A stretch of 64,000 bases of DNA from Roseovarius spongiae (GTDB taxonomy: Bacteria > Pseudomonadota > Alphaproteobacteria > Rhodobacterales > Rhodobacteraceae): the NCBI RefSeq assembly GCF_003651245.1, contig NZ_RAPE01000001.1:868001-932000 (forward strand), in the 5' to 3' direction. The notes below the pieces were generated by a model that was not told the origin of the DNA, searched no databases, and saw only the letters and a list, made by a program, of their open reading frames with translations. This document shows positions 47,274 to 57,628 of this stretch, one piece after another (position 1 is the first letter of the stretch; the number at the start of each line of letters is the position of its first letter). The position numbers were made by a program, and so were the translations under genes.

Positions 47274-48293
47274 ATGAATCAATTTAGAAAGACGCTGATC
47301 GGGGCGGCGGCCGCCGCGCTCGCCGCGACCGGAGCCCTGGCCGAGACCGAGCTGACGGTCTACACCGCGATCGAGGCCGAAGACCTCCCGCGTTACGCCG
47401 AAACCTTCAACAAGAGCCACCCGGACATCACCGTCAACTGGGTCCGTGATTCGACCGGCGTCATCACCGCCAAGCTGTTGGCGGAAAAGGACAACCCGCA
47501 GGCCGACGTGGTCTGGGGGCTGGCGGCCACATCGCTGTTGCTGCTGAAGTCCGAAGGCATGCTCGAGCCCTACGCGCCCGCAGGCGTGGACGAGCTCGAT
47601 CCCAAGTTCGTCGACAAGGACAACCCGCCCGCATGGGTCGGGATGGACGCCTGGGTGGCGGCCGTTTGCGTCAACACCATCGAGAGCGAGAAGCTCGGCC
47701 TTGACATGCCGTCCTCGTGGAAGGACCTGACCGACCCGCAATATGAGGGCCACGTCATCATGCCGAATCCGGCCTCGTCCGGCACCGGCTTCCTCGACGT
47801 GTCGAGCTGGCTGCAGATCTTCGGCGAAGAAGAGGGCTGGGCCTACATGGACGCGCTGCACGAGAATATCGCGCGCTACACGCATTCCGGCTCGGCCCCG
47901 TGCAAGATGGCGGCCTCGGGCGAAATCCCGATCGGCATCTCCTTTGCCTTCCGCGGCGCCAAGTCCAAGGCCGCCGGCGGCCCGATCGAGATCGTCGTGC
48001 CGTCCGAGGGCGTCGGCTGGGACATGGAGGCGAGCGCCATCGTCGCCGGCACCGCACATCCCGAAGCGGCGCAGAAGCTGATCGACTTCACGGTCACCAA
48101 GGAAGCGAGCGAGATGTATAACGTCGGCTATGCCGTGGTCGCCTATCCGGGCGTCGCCAAGCCGGTTGAGCATTTCCCCGAAGGTCTGCTCGATGCGATG
48201 ATCGACAACGATTTCGAGTTCGCCGCGAACAACCGCGCGCGCATCCTCGAAGAGTGGCAGAGCCGCTACGGCAGCAAATCCGATCCCCAGTGA
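47274..48293 (+). CDS. phnS: 2-aminoethylphosphonate ABC transporter substrate-binding protein (PhnS-like)
   Basis: The protein has 339 residues and a Sec signal peptide of about 23 residues ending A-L-A before ETELTVYTA. The mature part is a FbpA/PotD-type binding protein with LTVYTAIEAEDLPRYAETFN, WVRDSTGVITAKLLAEKDNP, and EGHVIMPNPASSGTGFL, a stretch typical of 2-aminoethylphosphonate binding proteins. It is the periplasmic receptor for the importer below. ATG follows GAGGAG. A strong hairpin after the stop suggests higher expression than the permease. Confidence 0.88.
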   Translation: MNQFRKTLIGAAAAALAATGALAETELTVYTAIEAEDLPRYAETFNKSHPDITVNWVRDSTGVITAKLLAEKDNPQADVVWGLAATSLLLLKSEGMLEPYAPAGVDELDPKFVDKDNPPAWVGMDAWVAAVCVNTIESEKLGLDMPSSWKDLTDPQYEGHVIMPNPASSGTGFLDVSSWLQIFGEEEGWAYMDALHENIARYTHSGSAPCKMAASGEIPIGISFAFRGAKSKAAGGPIEIVVPSEGVGWDMEASAIVAGTAHPEAAQKLIDFTVTKEASEMYNVGYAVVAYPGVAKPVEHFPEGLLDAMIDNDFEFAANNRARILEEWQSRYGSKSDPQ

Positions 48294-48298
48294 TCGCC

Positions 48299-48334
48299 GG
48301 CGCCGGGGGCGGGTCTTGCGCCCGTCCCCGCGCC
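48299..48334 (+). promoter_or_regulatory. Intercistronic hairpin between phnS and phnT
   Basis: A long imperfect GC stem forms from 48299-48313 with 48321-48334, with bulges, around a short loop, just after the phnS stop. As at dctP/dctQ, it sits between a binding-protein gene and its transporter genes and probably lowers read-through or protects the upstream mRNA. Confidence 0.5.
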
Positions 48335-48419
48335 AAGCCGACGTCCCCCGCGCCACAGCCCGCCCGGCCAAGCGCGACCCGATCGGCGTTTTTCAAATAC
48401 CATGAATGAGGATGATCAA

Positions 48420-49547
48420 GTGCGCGACGCGGAACATCGCCCCGATCCCTACCTGAAGATCGAAAATCTCTGGAAAGCCTTCGGGAAATTCGTCGCGCTC
48501 AGGGATATATCACTGCGGATCGAGGATGGTGAATTCATCTGTTTCCTCGGCCCCTCGGGCTGTGGCAAGACCACGCTCCTGCGGGCCATCGCCGGGCTTG
48601 ACCTGCAAACCCGCGGAACCGTTGAGCAGGGCGGACGCGACGTGTCGAACCTGCCGCCCTCGCAGCGCGATTTCGGCATCGTGTTCCAGTCCTACGCGCT
48701 GTTCCCGAACCTGACCATCGAACGCAACGTCGCCTACGGGCTAGAGAATACGGGGCGCAGCAAGGCCGAGATCAAGGAGCGCGTCGCCAGCCTGCTCCAA
48801 CTCGTCGGCCTGCCCGACCAGGGCCGCAAGTATCCCGCGCAGCTCTCGGGCGGGCAGCAGCAGCGCATCGCGCTGGCCCGCGCCATCGCCACCAATCCCG
48901 GCCTCCTGCTGCTGGACGAGCCGCTCTCCGCGCTCGACGCCAAGGTGCGCGTCCACCTGCGCCACGAGATCAAGGAGCTTCAGCGCAAGCTGGGCGTGAC
49001 CACCGTGATGGTGACCCACGACCAGGAAGAGGCGCTGACCATGGCCGACCGGATCGTCGTGATGAACCACGGCGTGATCGAACAGGTCGGCACGCCGACG
49101 GACGTCTACCGCCGGCCGCAGACGCTTTTCGTGGCGGATTTCATCGGCGAGATGAACCAGATCCCGGCCACCGCAGGCGGCGAGGCGCAGATCGACATCG
49201 GCGGCGTGGTGATGCAATTGGCCTCCCATGACTTCCCCAAGGGACACGCGATCGTCGCCGCGATCCGTCCCGAGGACGTGATCCCCCATGGCGCGCGCGC
49301 GCATGAGCCCGGCGGCGACGACAAGATCGAAACCGAGGCCAACGCGCTCGAGGTCGATGTCGCCGAAATGGAATTCCTCGGCTCGTTCTGGCGCTGCACG
49401 CTGAAACACGCCTGCTTCAAGGATGGGAACCTCTACGCCGATTTCTCGATGAACGCGGTGCGCCGGCTCGACGTGCGCGAGGGCGGGCGAATGACCGTCG
49501 AACTGCCGAAATCGCGCCTGATGGCCTTTGATCGACCGGAGGGCTGA
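48420..49547 (+). CDS. phnT: 2-aminoethylphosphonate ABC transporter ATP-binding protein (PhnT-like)
   Basis: About 375 residues. Walker A is GPSGCGKTTLLR, the signature is LSGGQQQRIALARAIA, and Walker B is LLLLDEPLSALD, followed by a TOBE-like C-terminal regulatory domain from about 240. This is the Fbp/Pot-type ATPase layout. The GTG at 48420 is preferred because GAGG lies 8 nt before it; an in-frame ATG at 48402 has no ribosome site. It ends 3 bases before the permease gene. Confidence 0.9.
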   Translation: MRDAEHRPDPYLKIENLWKAFGKFVALRDISLRIEDGEFICFLGPSGCGKTTLLRAIAGLDLQTRGTVEQGGRDVSNLPPSQRDFGIVFQSYALFPNLTIERNVAYGLENTGRSKAEIKERVASLLQLVGLPDQGRKYPAQLSGGQQQRIALARAIATNPGLLLLDEPLSALDAKVRVHLRHEIKELQRKLGVTTVMVTHDQEEALTMADRIVVMNHGVIEQVGTPTDVYRRPQTLFVADFIGEMNQIPATAGGEAQIDIGGVVMQLASHDFPKGHAIVAAIRPEDVIPHGARAHEPGGDDKIETEANALEVDVAEMEFLGSFWRCTLKHACFKDGNLYADFSMNAVRRLDVREGGRMTVELPKSRLMAFDRPEG

Positions 49548-49550
49548 ACC

Positions 49551-51563
49551 ATGAGCGACGCCGCCTACACGATCCCCGAGGGCAAGAACATCAAGGGCAA
49601 GCTGTCGCGCGACGACCTGATCATGCGCGCGAGCATGATCGTGATCGGCCTCTACCTTCTGGTGTCGATGGTCCTGCCGCTCTACGCAATGCTGTCGAAA
49701 TCGGTTTCGACCTTCCGCTTCGACCTCGCCGCGTTCGAGGTCCAGGTAAGCGACGAGAGCGGCGCGAATTTCTCGGAACCCGTGACGTTCGAAACGCTGA
49801 ACGAACGCCTCGGCGTGGTCGAGGGGCTGGACTTCATCGCCGGCTCGGACGGGCGGTTGGGGGTGACGCAGTTCTTCCCCGATTTCAGCTTCCGCAGCCC
49901 GGTCATGTATCGCATCCGCTCCAACCAGGAGGACGGCCGCTTTCTCGTCGGCTCGACGCTGCACACCGGGACCGAATGGCTGGAGCTGGACAGCAACACG
50001 TTCCGCCGCGTGCAGCTGCGCCCGGAGCAATCCTACGGGCTTGGCAACTTCAAGACCTATTTCTCGACGCCCGCGCTCTCGGATTCGATCAAGAACTCGG
50101 TCATGATCGCGGTGATCAGCACGATCGTGACCGTCAGTCTCGCCTTCTGGTTCGCCTACGCCCTCAACCGCTCCTGCATGCGCTTCAAGGGGGTGTTCCG
50201 TCTGATCGCGATGGCCCCGATCCTTGTGCCGTCGCTGCTGCCGGGGATCGCGCTGGTCTATCTCTTCGGCAACCAGGGCTTTCTCAAGGAGCTTCTCATG
50301 GGGGCCGAGATCTACGGCCCGATCGGGATCGTGATCGGCTCGGTGTTCTTCACCTTCCCGCATGCGTTCATCATCATATCGACGGCGCTGGCGATCTCGG
50401 ACGCGCGGCTCTACGAGGCCTCGGTGTCGCTGAAGGCGAGCGCCTGGCGCACCTTCTGGACGGTGACGGTGCCGGGCGCGCGCTATGGGCTCGTCTCGGC
50501 GGCCTTCGTGGTGTTCAACCTCGTGATCACCGACTTCGGCCTGCCCAAGGTGATCGGCGGGCAGTTCAACGTGCTGGCGGTCGACATCTACAAACAGGTG
50601 ATCGGCCAGCAGAATTTCGAGATGGGCGCAGTCGTGTCCGTCGTGCTGGTGCTGCCCGCGCTCCTGGCCTTCGCGCTCGACCGCTACGTGCAGTCGAAAC
50701 AGGTGGCGCTGCTGTCCGCGCGCTCGGTGCCCTACGAGCCGACGCCGAACCGGCGGACCGACAGCATCTTCTTCGTCTATTCCTGCCTCGTCGCGGTGTT
50801 CATCGTCGGTATCCTCGCCGTCTGCCAGTTCGCCGCGCTGGTAAAGTTCTGGCCCTACGACCTCAGCTTCAGCCTCAACAACTACCGGTTCAACCGCATG
50901 GACGGCGGCGGATGGGCGGCCTATTTCAACTCCATCAAGCTGGGCCTGCTGACCGCGGTTTTCGGGACGGCGGTGGTGTTCTTCGGCGCCTACCTCGTCG
51001 AGAAATCGAACGGCTTCCGCACGGGGCGCACGATCTTCCAGATGTTCGCGATGATGCCGATGGCGATCCCCGGCATGGTGCTGGGGCTGGCCTATATCTT
51101 CTTCTTCAACAACCCCGAGAACCCGTTCAACTTCATCTACGGCACGATGACGATCCTCGTCGTGTGTACGGTCACGCACTTCTACACCGTGTCGCACCTG
51201 ACCGCGACGACCGCGCTGCAACAGATGGACCGCGAGTTCGAGAGCGTGTCGGCCTCGTTGAAGCAGCCGACGCTGAAACTGTTTTCCCGCGTCACCGTGC
51301 CGGTCTGCCTGCCCGCGATCCTCGACATCTCGATCTACCTCTTCGTCAACGCGATGACGACGGTGTCGGCGGTCGTGTTCCTCTATTCGCATGACACGGC
51401 GCTGGCGTCCGTCGCGGTGCTGAACATGGATGACGCGGGCGACATCGCGCCGGCGGCGGCGATGGGGATGATGATCTTCTACACCAACGCGGGCGCGCGA
51501 ATTCTGCACCTGATCGCCTCGCGCGGCATCATCGGGCGCACGCAGGCGTGGCGGCATCGCTGA
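49551..51563 (+). CDS. 2-aminoethylphosphonate ABC transporter, fused permease (PhnU-PhnV type)
   Basis: A 670-residue protein with about 12 membrane helices holding two binding-protein-dependent permease domains. The first EAA-type loop is around residue 290 (SDARLYEASVSLKASAWRTFWTVTVPG) and the second around 565 (EFESVSASLKQPTLKLFSRVTVP). An unusually large periplasmic insert of about 120 residues follows the first helix. Fused FbpB-like permeases of this size are known for this transporter family, so this is not a sequencing artefact. Confidence 0.9.
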   Translation: MSDAAYTIPEGKNIKGKLSRDDLIMRASMIVIGLYLLVSMVLPLYAMLSKSVSTFRFDLAAFEVQVSDESGANFSEPVTFETLNERLGVVEGLDFIAGSDGRLGVTQFFPDFSFRSPVMYRIRSNQEDGRFLVGSTLHTGTEWLELDSNTFRRVQLRPEQSYGLGNFKTYFSTPALSDSIKNSVMIAVISTIVTVSLAFWFAYALNRSCMRFKGVFRLIAMAPILVPSLLPGIALVYLFGNQGFLKELLMGAEIYGPIGIVIGSVFFTFPHAFIIISTALAISDARLYEASVSLKASAWRTFWTVTVPGARYGLVSAAFVVFNLVITDFGLPKVIGGQFNVLAVDIYKQVIGQQNFEMGAVVSVVLVLPALLAFALDRYVQSKQVALLSARSVPYEPTPNRRTDSIFFVYSCLVAVFIVGILAVCQFAALVKFWPYDLSFSLNNYRFNRMDGGGWAAYFNSIKLGLLTAVFGTAVVFFGAYLVEKSNGFRTGRTIFQMFAMMPMAIPGMVLGLAYIFFFNNPENPFNFIYGTMTILVVCTVTHFYTVSHLTATTALQQMDREFESVSASLKQPTLKLFSRVTVPVCLPAILDISIYLFVNAMTTVSAVVFLYSHDTALASVAVLNMDDAGDIAPAAAMGMMIFYTNAGARILHLIASRGIIGRTQAWRHR

Positions 51564-51578
51564 GCCCGTAGCGGGCGC

Positions 51579-52439
51579 TCAGCGTTCCTGGAAAAGCGCG
51601 CAGAGCCGCCGCCAGAGCGTCTTGCCCACGGCGTCCCGGTCGGCCTGCATCCAGTAGGTCTGCGGCGGCTCCAGCGGGCGCCGGGCAAGCGGCGCGACCG
51701 CGCCGGAGCCGAGCGCGGCGCGGGCCAGCGGCAGCGAAGCGAGCAGCACACCTTCGCCCGCCACCGCCGCCGCCAGCGCGGCCGCGAAACTGTCGAAGCG
51801 CAGCGCCGGCACCGGCGTCGCCGGGTCGCCGCTGAACCGCGCCCAATCCTGCCAGCCCGGCCGCGGTCCCGAGAGACCGATGCGCGGCAAATCCTGCCAC
51901 CGCTTCGCGCCCGCCGTAAGCTCCGGCGCGGCCACCGGGCAGAGCGCCTCACGAAAGAGCGGAACTCCGAGATGCGCCGGACCTTCGCCGGTTCCGTAAT
52001 CGATGCGCACCGCCGCGCCTTGGTGTCGGGCCGATCCGGGCAGGACCCGGGTCGAAAAGACCAGTTGCGGGCGCGGTCCCGCCCCGCCGCGCCCGAGCCG
52101 CGGCGCCAGCCACAATTCGATCACCGAGGCGCTGGCCGAGATGGTCAGCGCGTCCTGCCGCAACCCGAATATCTCGTCATAGCTGTCGCCGAGGTCGCGA
52201 AGCGCGGTCGAGACATAAGGAAGCCAGGTTTCGCCGTCCACCGTCAGCGCGATCCCCCGCGCCCCGCGCAGGAAAAGCGGTCGGCCAATGCGCGCCTCGA
52301 GCGCGCCGATCCGCTGGCTCACGGCGGCCTGCGTTACCTTCAGGTCGCGCGCCGCCGCGGTGAAACTGCCGGTGCGCCCGGCGGCCTCGAAGGCGCGGAC
52401 CCATTCAAGCGGCACGCCGCCGAAGGGAGATTCAGGCAT
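51579..52439 (-). CDS. LysR-family regulator (GcvA-like) beside tmpAB
   Basis: A 286-residue LysR protein. The HTH is VRAFEAAGRTGSFTAAARDLKVTQAAVSQRIGALEARIG at 14-52, and the effector domain ends with FDSFAAALAAAVAGEGVLLASLPLARAAL, as in GcvA-type regulators. It is divergent from tmpA across 99 bases and converges on the transporter operon. It probably controls tmpAB in response to the trimethylated phosphonate. I see no perfect T-N11-A dyad in the gap. Confidence 0.85.
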   Translation of the reverse strand: MPESPFGGVPLEWVRAFEAAGRTGSFTAAARDLKVTQAAVSQRIGALEARIGRPLFLRGARGIALTVDGETWLPYVSTALRDLGDSYDEIFGLRQDALTISASASVIELWLAPRLGRGGAGPRPQLVFSTRVLPGSARHQGAAVRIDYGTGEGPAHLGVPLFREALCPVAAPELTAGAKRWQDLPRIGLSGPRPGWQDWARFSGDPATPVPALRFDSFAAALAAAVAGEGVLLASLPLARAALGSGAVAPLARRPLEPPQTYWMQADRDAVGKTLWRRLCALFQER

Positions 52440-52499
52440 AAGGAAATCGACCTCTCAGGCGAAGAACTTGTCCATTGTTTTTATGCCCGGCCCATGTGA

Positions 52500-54253
<1,754 letters not shown>

Positions 54254-54278
54254 GCACGGCGCGGGGCAGGGGGCGGGC

Positions 54279-54944
54279 TTATTCGATTCGCAACTCGCGG
54301 CGCAGATAATCCCGGCACATGCCGATGGCCTGCTCGCCGGTCATCACGTCGTCATGGATCGACAGCCCCAGCCACAGGCCGTCCGACAGCGCGATGAACC
54401 CGAGCGCGACCTGCCGCGCGTCGATCTCCGCGCCGGTTTCCGCCGCGGCGGCGGCGACCAGACGCTCGGTCCGGGCGATGTACCCGCGATAAAGCTGCCG
54501 GTTGGCGGCCCGGACGCGCGGGTTGAATCGGGTCTCGTGCCAGAGCGCGAGGAACGCGGTGCGGTTCAGGTCGCTGAAGGCCGGCGCGGCGAAAAGCGCG
54601 GCGGGCATGCTCAGCAGCTTGTCGGCGGCCGGGCCATCACAGGCGTCCAGCGCGCGCTGGACCGATTCGGATATGCCTCCGAACAGGTGTTCGAGCGCGG
54701 CGACCATGACGTCGTCCTTGCTCTGGAAGTAATGCCCGAGCAAGCCGCGCGAGCTGCCCGCCGCCTTGCAGATGGTGCTTACCGTGGTCCCGGAGACGCC
54801 CTTTTCGGCAAGCGAACGCAGCGCGCCTTCAACAAAGGATTTGCGTCTGAATTCATTGATTTCCGCATGGGTGCGCGGGCGCGTCGCCTGGCGGGTGGGG
54901 GATATTTCGGGCACGTTGGGCTCCTGCTGCTGGGCGGCCGTCAC
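54279..54944 (-). CDS. TetR-family regulator (BetI-like)
   Basis: A 221-residue TetR protein. The HTH is SFVEGALRSLAEKGVSGTTVSTICKAAGSSRGLLGHYFQSKDDVM at about 36-80; GLLGHYF is the form usual in BetI. The ligand domain contains LALWHETRFNPRVRAANRQLYRGYIARTERLV, again BetI-like. BetI senses choline and represses betaine genes. It is divergent from the dioxygenase gene at 55047, with a perfect dyad in the gap, and may respond to a betaine produced by TmpAB. A 35-residue N-terminal extension precedes the HTH. Confidence 0.83.
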   Translation of the reverse strand: MTAAQQQEPNVPEISPTRQATRPRTHAEINEFRRKSFVEGALRSLAEKGVSGTTVSTICKAAGSSRGLLGHYFQSKDDVMVAALEHLFGGISESVQRALDACDGPAADKLLSMPAALFAAPAFSDLNRTAFLALWHETRFNPRVRAANRQLYRGYIARTERLVAAAAAETGAEIDARQVALGFIALSDGLWLGLSIHDDVMTGEQAIGMCRDYLRRELRIE

Positions 54945-54973
54945 TCTAGCGGATCGGCAGGTCGATGCAATTT

Positions 54974-54995
54974 ATTTGTTGAGCGTCCAACAAAT
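54974..54995. promoter_or_regulatory. TetR-type operator dyad ATTTGTTG-N6-CAACAAAT
   Basis: Perfect 8-bp arms separated by 6 bases (54974-54981, 54988-54995) lie 30 bases before the TetR start codon and 52 bases before the dioxygenase ATG. Position, size and symmetry fit a TetR/BetI operator controlling both genes. Confidence 0.65.
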
Positions 54996-55046
54996 TTATG
55001 GAAGCGTTTCGAGTCATCGCCGCCGCAGCAGGAAAGGACCGCCGAA

Positions 55047-55859
55047 ATGCGCCCGGAAGAAATCGTTAACCTCGACGCCTATCCGATCATGGATCCGGAC
55101 AGCCCGGCATGGTCGGACCTGGTCGGACGACTCCGGCGGGAGCTGGACGAAAGGCAGTACGTCTCTCTGCCCGACTTCATCCTGCCCGCCGCCCGCGAAA
55201 GGGCCGTGGCCGACGCGCTTGCCGCGCTGCCGCGCGCGCATCACAACAGTTCGCGGCGCAACTGCTACCTGCACCGGCAGGGCGATCCGTCGCTGCCCGA
55301 CGATCACCCGCGCAACATCATGCTCGAGGCCAGCACGCGGATGCTCGCCTATGACCAGTTCCCGGACGATTGCCCGGTAAAGCTGCTCTACCACTGGGAA
55401 CCGGTCCGCCGGATGGTCGCCGGGATCGTGGGGCGCGACCGCCTTTTCGACAACGAGGATCCCTGCCAGCCCGTCAACCTGCTCTGCTATGAAACGGGCG
55501 ATCGCTCCGCGTGGCATTTCGATTCCGTCAACGCCTTCACCATGACGCTCATGCTTCAGGCGTCCGAGTCCGGCGGCGATTTCGAGATGGCGCCGAACAC
55601 CCGCACCGATGACGACGAAAATCACGACTACGTCCGCCGCGTTCTACTGGGCGAGTGTCCCGAAGACGTCGTGTCGGTGGCGCGCGAGGCGGGCGCGCTC
55701 TGCATCTTCCGCGGCTGCAATTCGTTGCACCGCGTCTCTCCGGTCGCGGGACCGTCGACGCGCGTCATGGGCGTCTTCGTCTACGAGGACGAACCCGGGA
55801 TCGTCGGCGATCCGGAGGTCAACGCGACCGTCTATGGCCGCGAGGTCGCCCCCGGCTGA
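55047..55859 (+). CDS. Fe(II)/2-oxoglutarate oxygenase of the BesD/HalD fold with intact HxD
   Basis: The 270-residue protein has the opening MRPEEIVNLDAYPIMDPDSP and the blocks MLAYDQFPDDCPVKLLYHWEP and GGDFEMAPNTRTDDDENHDY that I associate with the BesD/HalD/ArpA family. Iron ligands appear to be His157, Asp159 (SAWHFDSVNA) and His228 (GCNSLHRVSP). Amino acid halogenases of this fold have Gly in place of the Asp; here Asp is present, so hydroxylation is predicted. Substrate unknown, perhaps a free amino acid or betaine. ATG 55047 follows AGGAAAGG; a much longer frame upstream overlaps tmpB and the TetR gene and is spurious. Confidence 0.78.
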   Translation: MRPEEIVNLDAYPIMDPDSPAWSDLVGRLRRELDERQYVSLPDFILPAARERAVADALAALPRAHHNSSRRNCYLHRQGDPSLPDDHPRNIMLEASTRMLAYDQFPDDCPVKLLYHWEPVRRMVAGIVGRDRLFDNEDPCQPVNLLCYETGDRSAWHFDSVNAFTMTLMLQASESGGDFEMAPNTRTDDDENHDYVRRVLLGECPEDVVSVAREAGALCIFRGCNSLHRVSPVAGPSTRVMGVFVYEDEPGIVGDPEVNATVYGREVAPG

Positions 55860-55866
55860 GCCGGAA

Positions 55867-55880
55867 TATGTCTAGACATA
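55867..55880. promoter_or_regulatory. Perfect palindrome TATGTCTAGACATA
   Basis: A 14-bp perfect palindrome starts 8 bases after the dioxygenase stop, directly before a second perfect hairpin. Such symmetric sites can be operators. It contains CTAG, a tetramer that is rare in many proteobacterial genomes, which makes chance less likely. Confidence 0.4.
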
Positions 55881-55883
55881 ATA

Positions 55884-55907
55884 GCCGGCGCACACGAATG
55901 CGCCGGC
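55884..55907 (+). promoter_or_regulatory. Intercistronic hairpin before the binding-protein gene
   Basis: Arms GCCGGCGCA (55884-55892) and TGCGCCGGC (55899-55907) pair perfectly around a 6-nt loop. With no T-tract it may be a weak terminator or a processing/stability element before the binding-protein start at 55931. Confidence 0.5.
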
Positions 55908-55930
55908 GCAATCCCAACAGGAGCCAGACC

Positions 55931-57532
55931 ATGACATACCGTATCCACCCAAGACCCGCACCGCCGGGATCCGCCACCGCCCTGTCGCGCCGCGCCTTCA
56001 TCCAGCGCGCGCTGTCGACAGGGGTTTCGCTGAGCGCCGCCACCGTCCTCGCGGACCGCGCCCTTGCCGCCACGCCGGTCAGGGGCGGGCACATGCGGTT
56101 CGGTATCGGGCATGGCAGCAGCACCGATGTGCTCGATCCGGGCAAGGTGCTGAACGGGCTGCTGTCGGCGACGCATTACGCGGTGACCAACACGCTGACC
56201 GAGGTGGATACCGACGGCCGCCTCATACCCAAGCTGGCCACCGAATGGGACGCGACGCCCGATGCGCGGATCTGGACGTTCAAGCTGCGCCAGGGGGTCA
56301 CGTTCCATGATGGCAAGCCGCTGACGACAGACGACGTCATCGCGTCGATTAACCATCACCGAGGCGAGGACTCCAGTTCCTCCGCCAAGACGATGGTCGC
56401 GGCGATCACCGACGTCAAGGCGGACGGGCCGGACCGCGTGGTGGTCGAACTGAGCGGCGGAGACGCCGATTTTCCGTTCAAGCTCAGCAGCTTCAACTTT
56501 CCGATCTACGCCGCGCGCGCCGATGGCAGCCTCGCCTTCGAGGACGGCGTGGGCGTGGGCGCCTACAAGCTGACCGGTTTCGAGCCTGGCGTGCGCGCCA
56601 CGTTCGAGAGGAATCCGGATTACTGGAACGCGGAGCGCGGCCATTTCGACAGCGCGGAACTCATCTCGATCAAGGACGTGACCGCGCGCACCAACGCGCT
56701 GCGCACGGGCGCGATCGACGGCATGGACCGTGTCGAGTTGAAGACCGCCGCGCGGCTCAGGGAACTGGCGGGCATCGACGTGCACGAGGTCGAGAGCAAG
56801 ACGCATTACACCTTTCCAATGCACACCAACGCCGCGCCCTTCGACGACAACCATGTCCGCATGGCGGTCAAGCTGGGGCTCGACCGCGAGGCGATGTTGC
56901 AGACAATCCTGTTCGGTCATGGGCAGGTCGGCAACGATCACCCCATCAGCTCCGCCTATCCGTATTTCGACGCCGACCTCGCGCAGCGCGCCCATGACCC
57001 GGACAAGGCCAGGTGGCATCTGAAGCAGGCCGGGCTCGACTCGGTCGCGCTGACGCTGCACGCCTCCGACGCGGCCTTTCCCGGCGCGGTCGACGCCGCC
57101 GTTCTCTACAAGGAACAGGCCGCCGCCGCCGGGATCGACATCACCGTGAAGCGCGAACCGAGCGATGGCTACTGGTCCGAGGTCTGGATGCAGAAACCGT
57201 TCTGCGCCTGCTACTGGCCGGGCTACGCCACGCAGGACAGCATATTCACCCAAGCCTACGCAAAGGGCGCGTCCTGGAATGACACCCTGTGGGACAATGC
57301 CCGTTTCGATTCCCTGCTCGTGCAGGCGCGCTCGGAACTGGACCCGGCCACGCGCGGGGCGCTCTACGCGGAAATGCAGGCGCTGCTGCGCGACGATGGC
57401 GGGGTGGTCGTGCCGTTCTTCGCCAACGATGTCTTCGCGGTCTCCGACAAGGTGGGCATGGGGCAGGTTTCGAACAACTACGAGGTCGACGGGCGGCTCT
57501 TTCTCGAGCGGTGGTGGTTCAAGCCCGCCTGA
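55931..57532 (+). CDS. Family 5 ABC substrate-binding protein, Tat-exported, without adjacent permease genes
   Basis: The protein has 533 residues. The N-terminus has a twin-arginine signal (LSRRAFIQRA at about 18-27, hydrophobic region, cleavage near ALAATPVRG). The mature protein is DppA/OppA-like: HYAVTNTLTEVDTDGRLIPKL, ATEWDATPDARIWTFKLRQGVTFHDGKPLTTDDV and the late AYAKGASWND region. It would bind a peptide, nickel complex, or a small quaternary amine in the periplasm. No dppBCDF-type genes follow; the next genes are on the opposite strand. It may use a distant transporter. Probably cotranscribed with the dioxygenase. Confidence 0.87.
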   Translation: MTYRIHPRPAPPGSATALSRRAFIQRALSTGVSLSAATVLADRALAATPVRGGHMRFGIGHGSSTDVLDPGKVLNGLLSATHYAVTNTLTEVDTDGRLIPKLATEWDATPDARIWTFKLRQGVTFHDGKPLTTDDVIASINHHRGEDSSSSAKTMVAAITDVKADGPDRVVVELSGGDADFPFKLSSFNFPIYAARADGSLAFEDGVGVGAYKLTGFEPGVRATFERNPDYWNAERGHFDSAELISIKDVTARTNALRTGAIDGMDRVELKTAARLRELAGIDVHEVESKTHYTFPMHTNAAPFDDNHVRMAVKLGLDREAMLQTILFGHGQVGNDHPISSAYPYFDADLAQRAHDPDKARWHLKQAGLDSVALTLHASDAAFPGAVDAAVLYKEQAAAAGIDITVKREPSDGYWSEVWMQKPFCACYWPGYATQDSIFTQAYAKGASWNDTLWDNARFDSLLVQARSELDPATRGALYAEMQALLRDDGGVVVPFFANDVFAVSDKVGMGQVSNNYEVDGRLFLERWWFKPA

Positions 57533-57551
57533 TGGCGGTTTGACGCCGTGA

Positions 57552-57568
57552 GCGGGACCTCGTCCCGC
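57552..57568. terminator. Hairpin between convergent genes
   Basis: GCGGGAC (57552-57558) and GTCCCGC (57562-57568) form a 7-bp stem with a 3-nt loop in the 96-base gap between the binding-protein stop and the convergent AA_synth gene. No T-tract is present. The remainder of the gap shows nothing else. Confidence 0.45.
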
Positions 57569-57628
57569 ATCGGTGATCGGGGGGCGAGGCGGCGGCGCGC
57601 GGGCAGGAGCGGGCGGTTCAGCCCGAGG

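Noticed and set aside
48741..51557. A 938-codon open frame on the minus strand
   Set aside because: It is antisense to the ABC ATPase and fused permease genes, is rich in Arg, His and Gly with no domain, and reflects GC-rich codon bias on the opposite strand.
49551..51563. Artefactual fusion of two permease genes
   Set aside because: The double-length permease is a known form in this transporter family and no missing stop or shift is suggested at the junction.
55047..55859. Amino acid halogenase
   Set aside because: The iron-binding motif is His-x-Asp, not the His-x-Gly form needed to coordinate halide.
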